From JADZFO01 sp964512635 (GTDB lineage: Bacteria; 4484-113; JAFGCY01): a stretch of DNA of 64,000 nucleotides. Where the stretch lies: the NCBI GenBank assembly GCA_964512635.1, contig CAZEJB010000003.1:136871-200870 (forward strand), in the 5' to 3' direction. Both the position numbers and the translations under genes were made by a program. Of this stretch, positions 1-7,551 are shown piece by piece. Numbering within the stretch: the first letter of the stretch is position 1; each line of letters opens with the position of its first letter. The notes below the pieces were generated by a model, which had not been told where the DNA came from, did no database searches, and worked only from the letters and a program-made list of their open reading frames with translations.

Positions 1-23
1 AGCAGATCGGACCATCAGCGCAG

Positions 24-860
24 GTGTGCATCGCAGGAATGGATCAGGGGAGAAGTTTGGACAATCCGCCGGCCGACGGCCAGCCTGTGCTGGCGCAGCC
101 GCTGGCGCAAACTGAGCTCCTCGGGTTTCCGATTGCCTGCGCCCCTCACCCTGAGATCCGCGAGTGGCTGCTGAATCGACTGGCGAACCGCCAGAGTACT
201 CTCGTAGTCACCCCAAACGCCGAGATCATCCTGCAGGCACGCAAGCAGCCTGAGACCCGCCGCATCCTGCTCCAGGGCGACGTGTTCATCCCTGACGGCA
301 TCGGCCTGGTCAAGGCCGCCCGGATCCTGAAGGGCCGCAGCCTTGAGCGCTATCCCGGGATTGAACTGGCTGAAGATCTGATGGCCGCGCTGGCCACCAG
401 GGCCGGCCGGGTCTACCTGCTCGGCGCCGCGCCCGGGGTTGCCGAGGCTGCCGCTGCGCGGTTGACAGAGCGTTACCCCGGTCTTACTATTGCGGGCTTC
501 AGGGACGGCTTTTTCGGCGCCCGCGAGGCGCCTGCCATCGCAGAGGGGATCAGAGCGGCCAGGGCCGATCTGCTGCTGGCTGGTATGGGCTGTCCGCGGC
601 AGGAGGGTTTTATCGCTGACTTTCGCACCACTTTGGGCGTCCCGCTCATGCTTGGCATTGGCGGCGCGCTGGAGGTCTGGGCTGGCCACAAGCGCCGCGC
701 GCCGCGCTGGATTCAGGCCCTGCACCTTGAATGGCTTTACCGCGCCCTGCAGGACCCCGCTCGGCTTGGGCGTACCTTCCGTCTGCTCGGCTTCCTCGGG
801 CTGGTCATGGCAGAAAAACGCCGCCTCAGCGCGGCCGCCAGCCATGGAGGCGCCTCATGA
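24..860 (+). CDS. WecG/TagA/CpsF family (GT26) glycosyltransferase
   Basis: This is a glycosyltransferase of the family that transfers N-acetylmannosamine(uronic acid)-type sugars from UDP donors to lipid-linked acceptors during cell-surface polymer synthesis, on the cytoplasmic face of the membrane. The protein shows the family's landmarks in order: TPNAEI, DGIGLV, RYPGIELAEDL, a LLGAAPGVA loop, YPGL..AG..DGFF, a GMGCPRQE block and a C-terminal GGALEVWAGHKRRAPRW...LEWLYR signature. The first codon is GTG at 24. An in-frame ATG at 39 is an equally good start, and the 278-residue length includes a short extra N-terminus. It overlaps ftsE by ATGA, so the two are probably cotranscribed. The acceptor and sugar cannot be read from the sequence. 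Confidence 0.9.
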   Translation: MCIAGMDQGRSLDNPPADGQPVLAQPLAQTELLGFPIACAPHPEIREWLLNRLANRQSTLVVTPNAEIILQARKQPETRRILLQGDVFIPDGIGLVKAARILKGRSLERYPGIELAEDLMAALATRAGRVYLLGAAPGVAEAAAARLTERYPGLTIAGFRDGFFGAREAPAIAEGIRAARADLLLAGMGCPRQEGFIADFRTTLGVPLMLGIGGALEVWAGHKRRAPRWIQALHLEWLYRALQDPARLGRTFRLLGFLGLVMAEKRRLSAAASHGGAS

Positions 861-1558
861 TCAGGTTCAGCAACGTTTCCCTGACCTATCCAAACCTCGT
901 CAGCGCGCTTAAGGACGTCACCCTGGCTGTCGAAAAGCAGGAGTTCGTCTTTGTCGTTGGCCCCACCGGCGGCGGCAAGAGTTCCCTGCTCAAGTGCATT
1001 TACCGCGATGTCGTGCCCACCAGCGGCAAGGTCATGGTGTTCAACCGCGACATCGGCTCGATGAAGCTGCGGGAAATCCCCTATCTGCGCCGCCGAATCG
1101 GCGTGATCTTTCAGGACTTCCTGCTCCTGCCGCACAAGAACTGCCACCAGAACGTGGCCTATGCGCTGGAGATCCGCGGCGCCACCAACAAACAGATCCA
1201 GACCCTCGTGCCTGAGGCGCTTGAATGGGTCGGCCTGAGCAAGAAGCTCAAGGCCATGCCCAACCAGCTCTCCGGCGGCGAACAGCAGCGCCTGTGCATC
1301 GCCCGCGCACTGGTCAATAAGCCCGACCTGCTGATCGCCGACGAGCCGACCGGAAACCTCGATCCTGTGACCAGCATGGAGATCATGGATCTGATTATGC
1401 GGGTCAACCAGCGTGGCACGACCGTAATGGTCGCCACCCACGACCAGAACGTGGTCAACAAGTTCCCGCGCCGCACGGTGATGGTTGTCCATGGCCGCGT
1501 AGTCGCCGACCGCTCGGAAGGCGGCTACATCAACGTCGGGGAGGCCGCCAGTGCGTAG
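857..1558 (+). CDS. ftsE: Cell division ATP-binding protein FtsE
   Basis: FtsE is the ATPase of the FtsEX complex, which couples divisome signals across the inner membrane to a periplasmic murein hydrolase or its activator. The 233-residue product has Walker A GPTGGGKS (residues 35-42), a Q-loop near 86, the ABC signature LSGGEQQR (138-145), Walker B LLIADEPTGNLD and an ATHD H-loop. An open frame extends upstream to 731. The ATG at 857 is chosen because it forms ATGA with the preceding gene's stop and gives the standard FtsE N-terminus (MIRFSNVSLTYP). The 3' end overlaps ftsX by 8 nt, which implies translational coupling. Confidence 0.95.
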   Translation: MIRFSNVSLTYPNLVSALKDVTLAVEKQEFVFVVGPTGGGKSSLLKCIYRDVVPTSGKVMVFNRDIGSMKLREIPYLRRRIGVIFQDFLLLPHKNCHQNVAYALEIRGATNKQIQTLVPEALEWVGLSKKLKAMPNQLSGGEQQRLCIARALVNKPDLLIADEPTGNLDPVTSMEIMDLIMRVNQRGTTVMVATHDQNVVNKFPRRTVMVVHGRVVADRSEGGYINVGEAASA

Positions 1559-2486
1559 TCTCGGCTTCCTCTTCCGCGAGTTTGCCCACGGCCTGACCCA
1601 GCAGAAGTTCCTGCACTTCACCTACGGCGCGCAGGTCACTGTCAGCCTGCTGGTGCTTGGTATCTTCTTTGTCCTGCTCGTCGGCGCCGCCGTGCTGTGG
1701 GGCAAAATGGGCGAACAGCTGCGCGTCCACATCTTCCTGGAGGACAACCTCTCCGACGCCAGCGTGAACATGATCTCCGACCAGCTGTCGGCCATCGAGC
1801 ACGTCAAGAAAGTCACTTACCGCTCCAAGGAAGAGGCGCTGAAGATCTTCATGGAGCAGAACAAATCCATGAGCCTCTCGGATCTCAACATGGACAACCC
1901 GCTGCCCGACAGCTATATCGTCGACGTCGATCACCCGGCCAATATTCAGGCGGTTGTCGACTCCGCCGGCCAGCTCCAGGGCATCCTCAACATCCGCTAC
2001 GGCCAGCAGATCGTAGAGCGCTATATCAAGATCCTGGCGCTGCTGATCGGCATCAGCGCCGTCACCATCGGCCTGCTGATCGTCTTTACCTACTCCAGCA
2101 TCAACAACATCATCGGCATGTCGATATACGCCCGGCGCAACGAGATCCGCATCATGCAGCTCGTCGGCGCCACCGGCTGGTTCATCCGCTGGCCCTTCCT
2201 GTTCGAAGGCGTCTTCTTCGGACTGATCGGCGCCGTCGTGTCGCTGCTTATCATCGCCCTGCTTGTCAGCCTGCTCGGCGAAGCCGTGCATGTGTCAGAA
2301 CTGTCCATCGCCATGCCGACGATGAACCTCAACGGCGATGTCCTGCTGGCCGGTCTTGGGCTGCTGCTGCTCGCCCTTGGACTGATCATTGGTTTCTTTG
2401 GTTCGCTTAACACGGTCAATGCCTTCCTCGGCCGCGAGGCCGACACCCAGCATGCGGCTCTGCGCATGCGTCATATGACCAAATAG
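1551..2486 (+). CDS. ftsX: Cell division permease FtsX
   Basis: FtsX is the membrane partner of FtsE and transmits ATP-driven change to a periplasmic hydrolase activator. The 311-residue protein has the expected layout: a cytoplasmic N-terminus, a first membrane helix near residues 25-50, a periplasmic loop of about 110 residues (LRVHIFLEDNLSDA...), then three helices with the conserved NNIIGMSIYARRNEIRIMQLVGAT block before helix 3. The GTG start at 1551 lies inside the 3' end of ftsE. The M23 peptidase gene follows after 6 nt and is the likely partner of the periplasmic loop. Confidence 0.93.
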   Translation: MRSLGFLFREFAHGLTQQKFLHFTYGAQVTVSLLVLGIFFVLLVGAAVLWGKMGEQLRVHIFLEDNLSDASVNMISDQLSAIEHVKKVTYRSKEEALKIFMEQNKSMSLSDLNMDNPLPDSYIVDVDHPANIQAVVDSAGQLQGILNIRYGQQIVERYIKILALLIGISAVTIGLLIVFTYSSINNIIGMSIYARRNEIRIMQLVGATGWFIRWPFLFEGVFFGLIGAVVSLLIIALLVSLLGEAVHVSELSIAMPTMNLNGDVLLAGLGLLLLALGLIIGFFGSLNTVNAFLGREADTQHAALRMRHMTK

Positions 2487-2492
2487 GCTCTG

Positions 2493-3680
2493 GTGATACT
2501 TATGGCCCAATCTCCTTCAAATCGGCACAGCACAGGTTCCAGCCCGGGACCACTGCTCATCCTGCGCCTGCTGCTCATGATGTCACTGGTATGTCTGCTT
2601 CCGGCCCTGGCCCCCCAGGCTGGCCGAGCGGCCGGCAGCGCCAAGCAGCAGATGAAGGAGAATCGCGAAAAGCGCGACGAGGCCTACGCCCGCAAGCGTG
2701 AGCTTGAAGCTCGAAAAGACGCGATGCTCAAGCAGGTCAACGCGATCGACGAGAACATCCAGGCCAAGGAAGCCGACATCCGCAAGGTCAAGAAGGAGCT
2801 CAAGGCCGCGGAGGTCAAGGAAAAAGAGCTGTCGGCCAAGGCCAACGAGCTTTCTGACAGCCTGACCGAATATCGTGACGCCCTCGCCGGCCGGATGCGG
2901 GCGATCTACATGCAGGGCGACATGACCTATCTCGACCTGCTGTTCCAGGCCAGCGATTTTGGCGATCTGATCGACCGTCTGTTTTTTGTCCAGACGATCG
3001 GCCAGCGCGATGAGTCACTGATCAGCACCACCCAGGACAGCCAGCAGGCCCTGACTGACCAGCTGCGTCAGCTTAACGAGAAGCGCGAAGAGATCAAGAA
3101 GATCAATGCCCAGCTCCAGCAGGATCTAACCGACATGCAGACCCAGCGCCAGAGCAAATGGACTGTGGTTGAGGCGATCCGAAACTCAATCGCGCTGCAG
3201 GACAAGGTCGCCCGCGATCTGGAAATGGAGAACAAGCGCATCGCCGAATCCCTGCGGCGGGCCCAAAGCGGCGGCGGCGGCTATGCCGGCAAGTGGAGCG
3301 GCTCCTTCAAAAAACCCTGCGGCGGACCGATTCTCTCGGGCTTTGGCTACCGCAATCACCCGATTTTCGGCAAGCGCAAGATGCATACCGGAGTGGATAT
3401 CGCGGCGCCGGAGGGTACCACGATCCAGGCCGCCGGCGACGGCAAGGTAATCAGCGCCGGCCGCATGGGTGGCTACGGCCTTGCCGTTGTGATTGACCAC
3501 GGCAACAACAGGGCGACCCTCTATGGCCACTGCAGCGAACTGGACTGTAAGGAAGGCGATGTGGTCAAGGCCGGCGACAAGATCGCCGAGGTCGGCTCCA
3601 CAGGCTATTCCACCGGCCCGCACTGCCATTTCGAGGTGCGCATCAAGGGTGTGCCGGTCGATCCGCTTCAATCGCTTTAG
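2493..3680 (+). CDS. EnvC-like M23 family murein peptidase with long coiled coil
   Basis: This exported peptidoglycan hydrolase is probably controlled by FtsEX. After a hydrophobic N-terminal segment (LLILRLLLMMSLVCLLPALAP) comes a heptad-rich coiled coil at about residues 55-250, a Gly-rich linker and a LytM/M23 domain at about 285-395. The domain retains both zinc-binding signatures, HTGVD and HCHFE, and the central YGHC. E. coli EnvC has lost its zinc ligands and only activates amidases, so this protein may itself be catalytic, as in the Gram-positive FtsEX partners PcsB and CwlO in role. The start is GTG at 2493, with ATG at 2502 as an alternative. It follows ftsX directly. Confidence 0.9.
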   Translation: MILMAQSPSNRHSTGSSPGPLLILRLLLMMSLVCLLPALAPQAGRAAGSAKQQMKENREKRDEAYARKRELEARKDAMLKQVNAIDENIQAKEADIRKVKKELKAAEVKEKELSAKANELSDSLTEYRDALAGRMRAIYMQGDMTYLDLLFQASDFGDLIDRLFFVQTIGQRDESLISTTQDSQQALTDQLRQLNEKREEIKKINAQLQQDLTDMQTQRQSKWTVVEAIRNSIALQDKVARDLEMENKRIAESLRRAQSGGGGYAGKWSGSFKKPCGGPILSGFGYRNHPIFGKRKMHTGVDIAAPEGTTIQAAGDGKVISAGRMGGYGLAVVIDHGNNRATLYGHCSELDCKEGDVVKAGDKIAEVGSTGYSTGPHCHFEVRIKGVPVDPLQSL

Positions 3681-3683
3681 CGG

Positions 3684-3708
3684 TCTCCAACGCCTTTGCC
3701 ATTGGAGA
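3684..3708 (+). other. Short hairpin after the M23 peptidase gene
   Basis: A 7-bp perfect inverted repeat (TCTCCAA ... TTGGAGA) with an 11-nt loop lies just after the stop codon. No T-run follows, so it is at best a weak RNA end-protecting or attenuating structure between this gene and ctpA. Confidence 0.3.
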
Positions 3709-3883
3709 ATCATACGAAACCGAATCGCAGACGCTATAACTGCCCGCGGTTTTGAATACTTTGACCGCGCCAGCGTCAGAACTGTGCCCGGAAAGTGTCA
3801 AATCTCACCGCCAGGGTATCTAAAACAACATGCTACTTCGCAGCGGTAAACTTACAGGTCGCACTTTCCCACCGGAGGGTACA

Positions 3884-5416
3884 GTGAAACGTTTCAACAT
3901 TGCCGGCTTTATCGGCATGCTTGCCGTCATGGTTGGCCTGCTGGCCGCCGCCTACATCGCCGGCGCCGCCTCTGCCAGTACCGGCTCGGATCAGCCCCGC
4001 GGGCTTACCGGCCTGCTGGAGAGCTTTGTTCATGGCGGCAGCGGGTCGGATGGCAACCTGATCGACCGGGCCATGGCGCGCCTCAAGGACGAGTATTTCA
4101 TGGAGATATCGCCCGAGGAGGAGACCAAGCTGCGCTATGCCGCCGTCCAGGGCATGCTCAACGCCCTGCGCGCGGAGCCCTACAAAGATGACTACTCCAA
4201 CTTCTTCGACCCCGATTTCTATAAGGAACTTTCGGCCCAGACCGAGGGCCACTACGCCGGCATCGGCGTCCTGATGGGCCAGGACCTGCAGTATCCCTAT
4301 CCGCGGGTCGAGCAGGTCTTCGAGGGCAGTCCGGCCGAGGCCAAGGGACTGATGAAGGACGACATCATTGTTTCTGTCGATGGTGAAAACGCCCGCAACA
4401 TGATCCTTCCGGAAGTGGCGACCAAGATCAAGGGCGCGCCCGGCACTCCGGTCAAGCTTGAGGTGATTCGCCCGGCCAGCGGCGAGCTCGTGAAGTACGA
4501 GATTGTCCGCAGCGAAGTGATCTACAAGAGCGTTCAGGACGTTCACATGCTTAATGACGGGGTCGGTTACATCAAGCTGACCACCTTCGCCGAGAAGACC
4601 GCTGAAGATTTTCGTGCGGCGATGGAGAACCTCTCCAAGCAGGGCATGAAGAGCCTCATCATCGACCTGCGCGACAACGGCGGCGGCCTGCTCGAGGCTG
4701 CTGTCGGGGTTGCTGACTGCTTCGTAGACGAAGGCATGATCGTTGAGGTTGCGGTGCGCTCGAAGAACCACCAGACTGAGAAACTCTTTGCCGACCCCAA
4801 CAGCAAGAAGTACAAGATCCCGGTCGTGGTAATGGTCAACAGCGGTTCGGCCAGCTCCAGCGAAGTCCTTACCTCCGCTCTGCGTGATTATGGCGTGGCC
4901 CGTGTCTTCGGTGACCGCAGCTTCGGCAAGGGCGTGGTCCAGGCCGTCACGCCGATGGAGTGGGAAGGTCCGAATATCAAGTCCGCCCTGTCGGTGACCA
5001 TCGGCAAGTACTACACCAAGAGCAAGACTGAGATCCACGGCAATGGTCTCGAGCCCGATCTCTGGTACAACTTCCAGAACGAGCTGACGGACGATGCCAA
5101 GCTCCAGGCCTACGACAAGCGCCTTAAGGACCTGCAGAACGAAATGAACAAGGTCCGGGGCGAGGCGGCCACCTACATGCAGAATAAGGACGTCTCCCTG
5201 ACCAAGGCCAATGCCATCGCTGCCCGTCTGGGCCGTGGCGAGGTTGTCGCCAACATGGCTGAGGTCAAGCCCAAGGAAGACGAGAGCACACCCTTCGACC
5301 TTCTCGCCGGGCGCACCCGTCATGACGAGGAAGAAAAGGAAGAAACGCCCGAGGCACCCAGGGAGGGAGCTGAAGGTGCGGCTGAGAAGTCCGCGCCGCC
5401 CGCAGGCGGGCAGTAA
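3884..5416 (+). CDS. ctpA: C-terminal processing peptidase, S41 family
   Basis: This carboxyl-terminal processing serine protease acts in the periplasm and is commonly linked with division and murein hydrolase turnover. A signal anchor (FIGMLAVMVGLLAAAYIAG) is followed by an N-terminal helical region, a PDZ domain at about residues 130-205 (VFEGSPAEAKGLMKDDIIVSV begins it) and the S41 core with GSASSSE at about 321-327 and the catalytic lysine in SFGKG near 349. The tail is long and acidic. The open frame begins at 3830, but GTG 3884 is preferred: it has GGAGGG 5-10 nt upstream and gives a clean signal anchor. A strong terminator follows, closing the ftsEX transcription unit. Confidence 0.93.
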   Translation: MKRFNIAGFIGMLAVMVGLLAAAYIAGAASASTGSDQPRGLTGLLESFVHGGSGSDGNLIDRAMARLKDEYFMEISPEEETKLRYAAVQGMLNALRAEPYKDDYSNFFDPDFYKELSAQTEGHYAGIGVLMGQDLQYPYPRVEQVFEGSPAEAKGLMKDDIIVSVDGENARNMILPEVATKIKGAPGTPVKLEVIRPASGELVKYEIVRSEVIYKSVQDVHMLNDGVGYIKLTTFAEKTAEDFRAAMENLSKQGMKSLIIDLRDNGGGLLEAAVGVADCFVDEGMIVEVAVRSKNHQTEKLFADPNSKKYKIPVVVMVNSGSASSSEVLTSALRDYGVARVFGDRSFGKGVVQAVTPMEWEGPNIKSALSVTIGKYYTKSKTEIHGNGLEPDLWYNFQNELTDDAKLQAYDKRLKDLQNEMNKVRGEAATYMQNKDVSLTKANAIAARLGRGEVVANMAEVKPKEDESTPFDLLAGRTRHDEEEKEETPEAPREGAEGAAEKSAPPAGGQ

Positions 5417-5457
5417 GCATCAGATCCCGGCTGCGCCGGGTCAAGCAGATTAATCGC

Positions 5458-5486
5458 GAGGGCGGGGGATTCCCCGCCCTCTTTCT
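5458..5486 (+). terminator. Rho-independent terminator after ctpA
   Basis: GAGGGCGGGG and its exact complement CCCCGCCCTC are separated by a short ATT-type loop and followed by TTTCTT. It ends the operon running from the GT26 gene to ctpA. Confidence 0.9.
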
Positions 5487-5595
5487 TGACTGGCCAGCAC
5501 ACCGACCGCGCCAGCTCCGGGTTCCGGCAATCAGATGCAGTCCCTGTGACATAATCAGCCCGCCGCAAATCCAGCGGCAGGAGCATGGAGGAATT

Positions 5596-6183
5596 TTGAG
5601 CAGCGGCGCTTTCCCTATCATTCCAGACGACGACGCCCCTACCCAGCAGCAGCAGCAGGCGCCGCCGGGGCCCGGGCAGCTGCCCGGCTACAAGCGCCCA
5701 ATTCACCCGGACCAGCGCGTCGCCATCTTTGTCGACGTACAGAATATGTACTACGCTGCCCGCAACATGTATCAGCGGCGCCTCAACTTCGAAGCCCTGA
5801 TGGAGAAGATCGTTGCCGGACGCCGTCTGGCGCGGGCGATCTGCTATATCGTGCAGTCCCCTGAGATCGACCAGTCTTCCTTTATCTCTTTCCTGCTGCA
5901 AGCTGGTTACGAGGTCAAAAGCAAGGAGCTGCGCCGCCGTCTTGATGGCTCGGCCAAGGGCGACTGGGACATGGGCATCGCCATCGATTCAATCGCCATT
6001 GCTGACAAGGTCGATGTCATCGCCCTGGTCTCCGGCGACGGCGACTTTTCCGACCTGGTGCGCCACCTCAAGGCCCGCGGCTCACGGGTCGAGGTCTATG
6101 CCTTTACCGGCTCGGTCAGTGAGGAGCTGCGCTCAGTAGCCACTGAGTTCGTTCTCCTCGACACATCAGTCCTCCTGTACTAA
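5596..6183 (+). CDS. NYN domain (LabA/DUF88-like) putative ribonuclease
   Basis: A PIN-like NYN-domain protein of 195 residues, from a family with RNase-type or RNA-binding roles in the cytosol. Conserved acidic positions are all present: the Asp in IFVDVQNMYYAA (strand 1), KGDWDMGIAIDS, and the SGDGDFSDLV motif. The disordered first 35 residues are rich in Gln and Pro. The start is TTG at 5596, supported by GGAGG at 5587-5591. A -10-like CATAAT lies about 60 nt upstream. The substrate is unknown; ribonuclease activity is inferred from the fold's acidic residues. Confidence 0.85.
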   Translation: MSSGAFPIIPDDDAPTQQQQQAPPGPGQLPGYKRPIHPDQRVAIFVDVQNMYYAARNMYQRRLNFEALMEKIVAGRRLARAICYIVQSPEIDQSSFISFLLQAGYEVKSKELRRRLDGSAKGDWDMGIAIDSIAIADKVDVIALVSGDGDFSDLVRHLKARGSRVEVYAFTGSVSEELRSVATEFVLLDTSVLLY

Positions 6184-6190
6184 CAGAACC

Positions 6191-7546
6191 ATGAAACGGC
6201 CACTGCTCCTCAGCCTGCAGCAATCCACCTCAGCCCTGCTGGGGATGCTAATCGCGGCCGCGCTGTCTTTGCCCGGGGCTCCTGCCGCTGCGGCCCTGGA
6301 ACAGCCGGGCTTTGTTGCGGATCGTGCTCCGGAAGCCCAGACCGGCAACCGCGAGTACGGCCGCTTCCTCGTCCTGCGTCCAGCCGAGTATTCGCGTTAT
6401 GAGATCTCGCCTGACGGCCATGTGGTGATCTACTTTCCGCTTGGCGTTGAAGGCTGGTATATGGGCTACTACCTGCGCGCCGGCCAGCTGCGTTATGACC
6501 AGGCCACTGAAGTGGCCAGCCTCAGCGGCGGCGTGCTGTTCCGGATGCCAGGCTACGCCATCGCCTGCGCAGCCCTGACCCTCGACGGGACCACTGGCAG
6601 CGGAGAGATTCCCGGTACCCTCAGCGGAGTCTATGACGAACGCGGCCTGTACTTCCAGGCAGGCAAGGCTGCGTTGAGCTTCCCTCCGGGACTGGCCCGC
6701 CAGGAGCAGAACTTCAGCCTCAGTACTATCAGCCTCGATCTGCGCGGCGGGGTCAGAGCGACCGACAGCCTGCAAAACACCCTGCTGACCGAGTCCCTGC
6801 ACTTCGACGGCCCAGGAGGCCGGATTCACAGTGGCGGCGAGTTTGACCTGCTGGTCAGCTCCAAAGACACTGAACCGCGCCCGGCACCTGTGCAATCTGG
6901 GGCTTATGGCCCCGGCGCCGCGCCTGCCTCAAGCCCTGCCGCGGGTGGGCCGCCGGCCTTTGTTAACTCGGGAAAGGGAGGCCCGCCAGACTTCGTCACC
7001 GGCGCAGCGGGTGGCCCGCCGCCTTTTGTGACTGGCGGTGCCCCGCCGTCGTTTACTGATTTCAGCAGCATTGAGCTGTTCCCGCTGCTGGTGCATGGCA
7101 GCCGCCTGGAAGCTGTAATCACGCGCGAGGGTGGCCTTGGAGACCTCCGGGTGGAACAGCCCCTGCTGCGCACATCAGCCCTTGTCCTCAGCGCGGATCT
7201 CGCAGTCCTCAACCTGCCGGCGCTGACCGGTGATGGCGGTCCGGAATCCGAGCCCGCGCGACTGACCGGTCAACCCGTACAAGCCATTCTCAGTCAGGGG
7301 CCAGTGCGGCGTGTCATTCTCCAGGCCGATCTAATCGCTGTGCAAAGCCTGCCGGATAAGGGCCACCGCCTGTTGCTGGAAGGCAATGCCAGCATCGATG
7401 CCCCTGAGGGCCGCCTGGCTGCTGGCGCGCTGAACGTCACCACCAAAGATGAGTCCTACAGTGTGGACCTGCCGGACGGCATCGACCTTGACTTCAATCT
7501 CTCCGCCCTGGGGGGCTCAGACCTGCTGTCCGGGGCCGGGGACTAG
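6191..7546 (+). CDS. Exported protein with beta-rich (possibly OstA-like) domain and GGPPxFV repeats
   Basis: I cannot assign a function. The 451-residue product starts with a signal peptide (LLGMLIAAALSLPGAPAAA). An N-terminal region (about 55-220) has short alternating strands with wording such as LRAGQLRYDQATEVASLSG and ALTLDGTTGSGEIPG, reminiscent of LptA/OstA repeats. A low-complexity insert near residues 250-290 repeats GGPPxFV three to four times. A second beta-rich stretch (ILQADLIAVQSL...LLLEGNASIDAPEG) follows. It ends 5 nt before the next exported protein, so the pair is probably cotranscribed and may act together in the envelope. The OstA link is a reading of pattern, not a proven homology. 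Confidence 0.6.
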   Translation: MKRPLLLSLQQSTSALLGMLIAAALSLPGAPAAAALEQPGFVADRAPEAQTGNREYGRFLVLRPAEYSRYEISPDGHVVIYFPLGVEGWYMGYYLRAGQLRYDQATEVASLSGGVLFRMPGYAIACAALTLDGTTGSGEIPGTLSGVYDERGLYFQAGKAALSFPPGLARQEQNFSLSTISLDLRGGVRATDSLQNTLLTESLHFDGPGGRIHSGGEFDLLVSSKDTEPRPAPVQSGAYGPGAAPASSPAAGGPPAFVNSGKGGPPDFVTGAAGGPPPFVTGGAPPSFTDFSSIELFPLLVHGSRLEAVITREGGLGDLRVEQPLLRTSALVLSADLAVLNLPALTGDGGPESEPARLTGQPVQAILSQGPVRRVILQADLIAVQSLPDKGHRLLLEGNASIDAPEGRLAAGALNVTTKDESYSVDLPDGIDLDFNLSALGGSDLLSGAGD

Positions 7547-7551
7547 TCGCA

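Noticed and set aside
3833..5323. 496-codon open frame opposite ctpA
   Set aside because: Shadow of ctpA; composition is low-complexity His/Asp/Val typical of reverse GC-rich frames.
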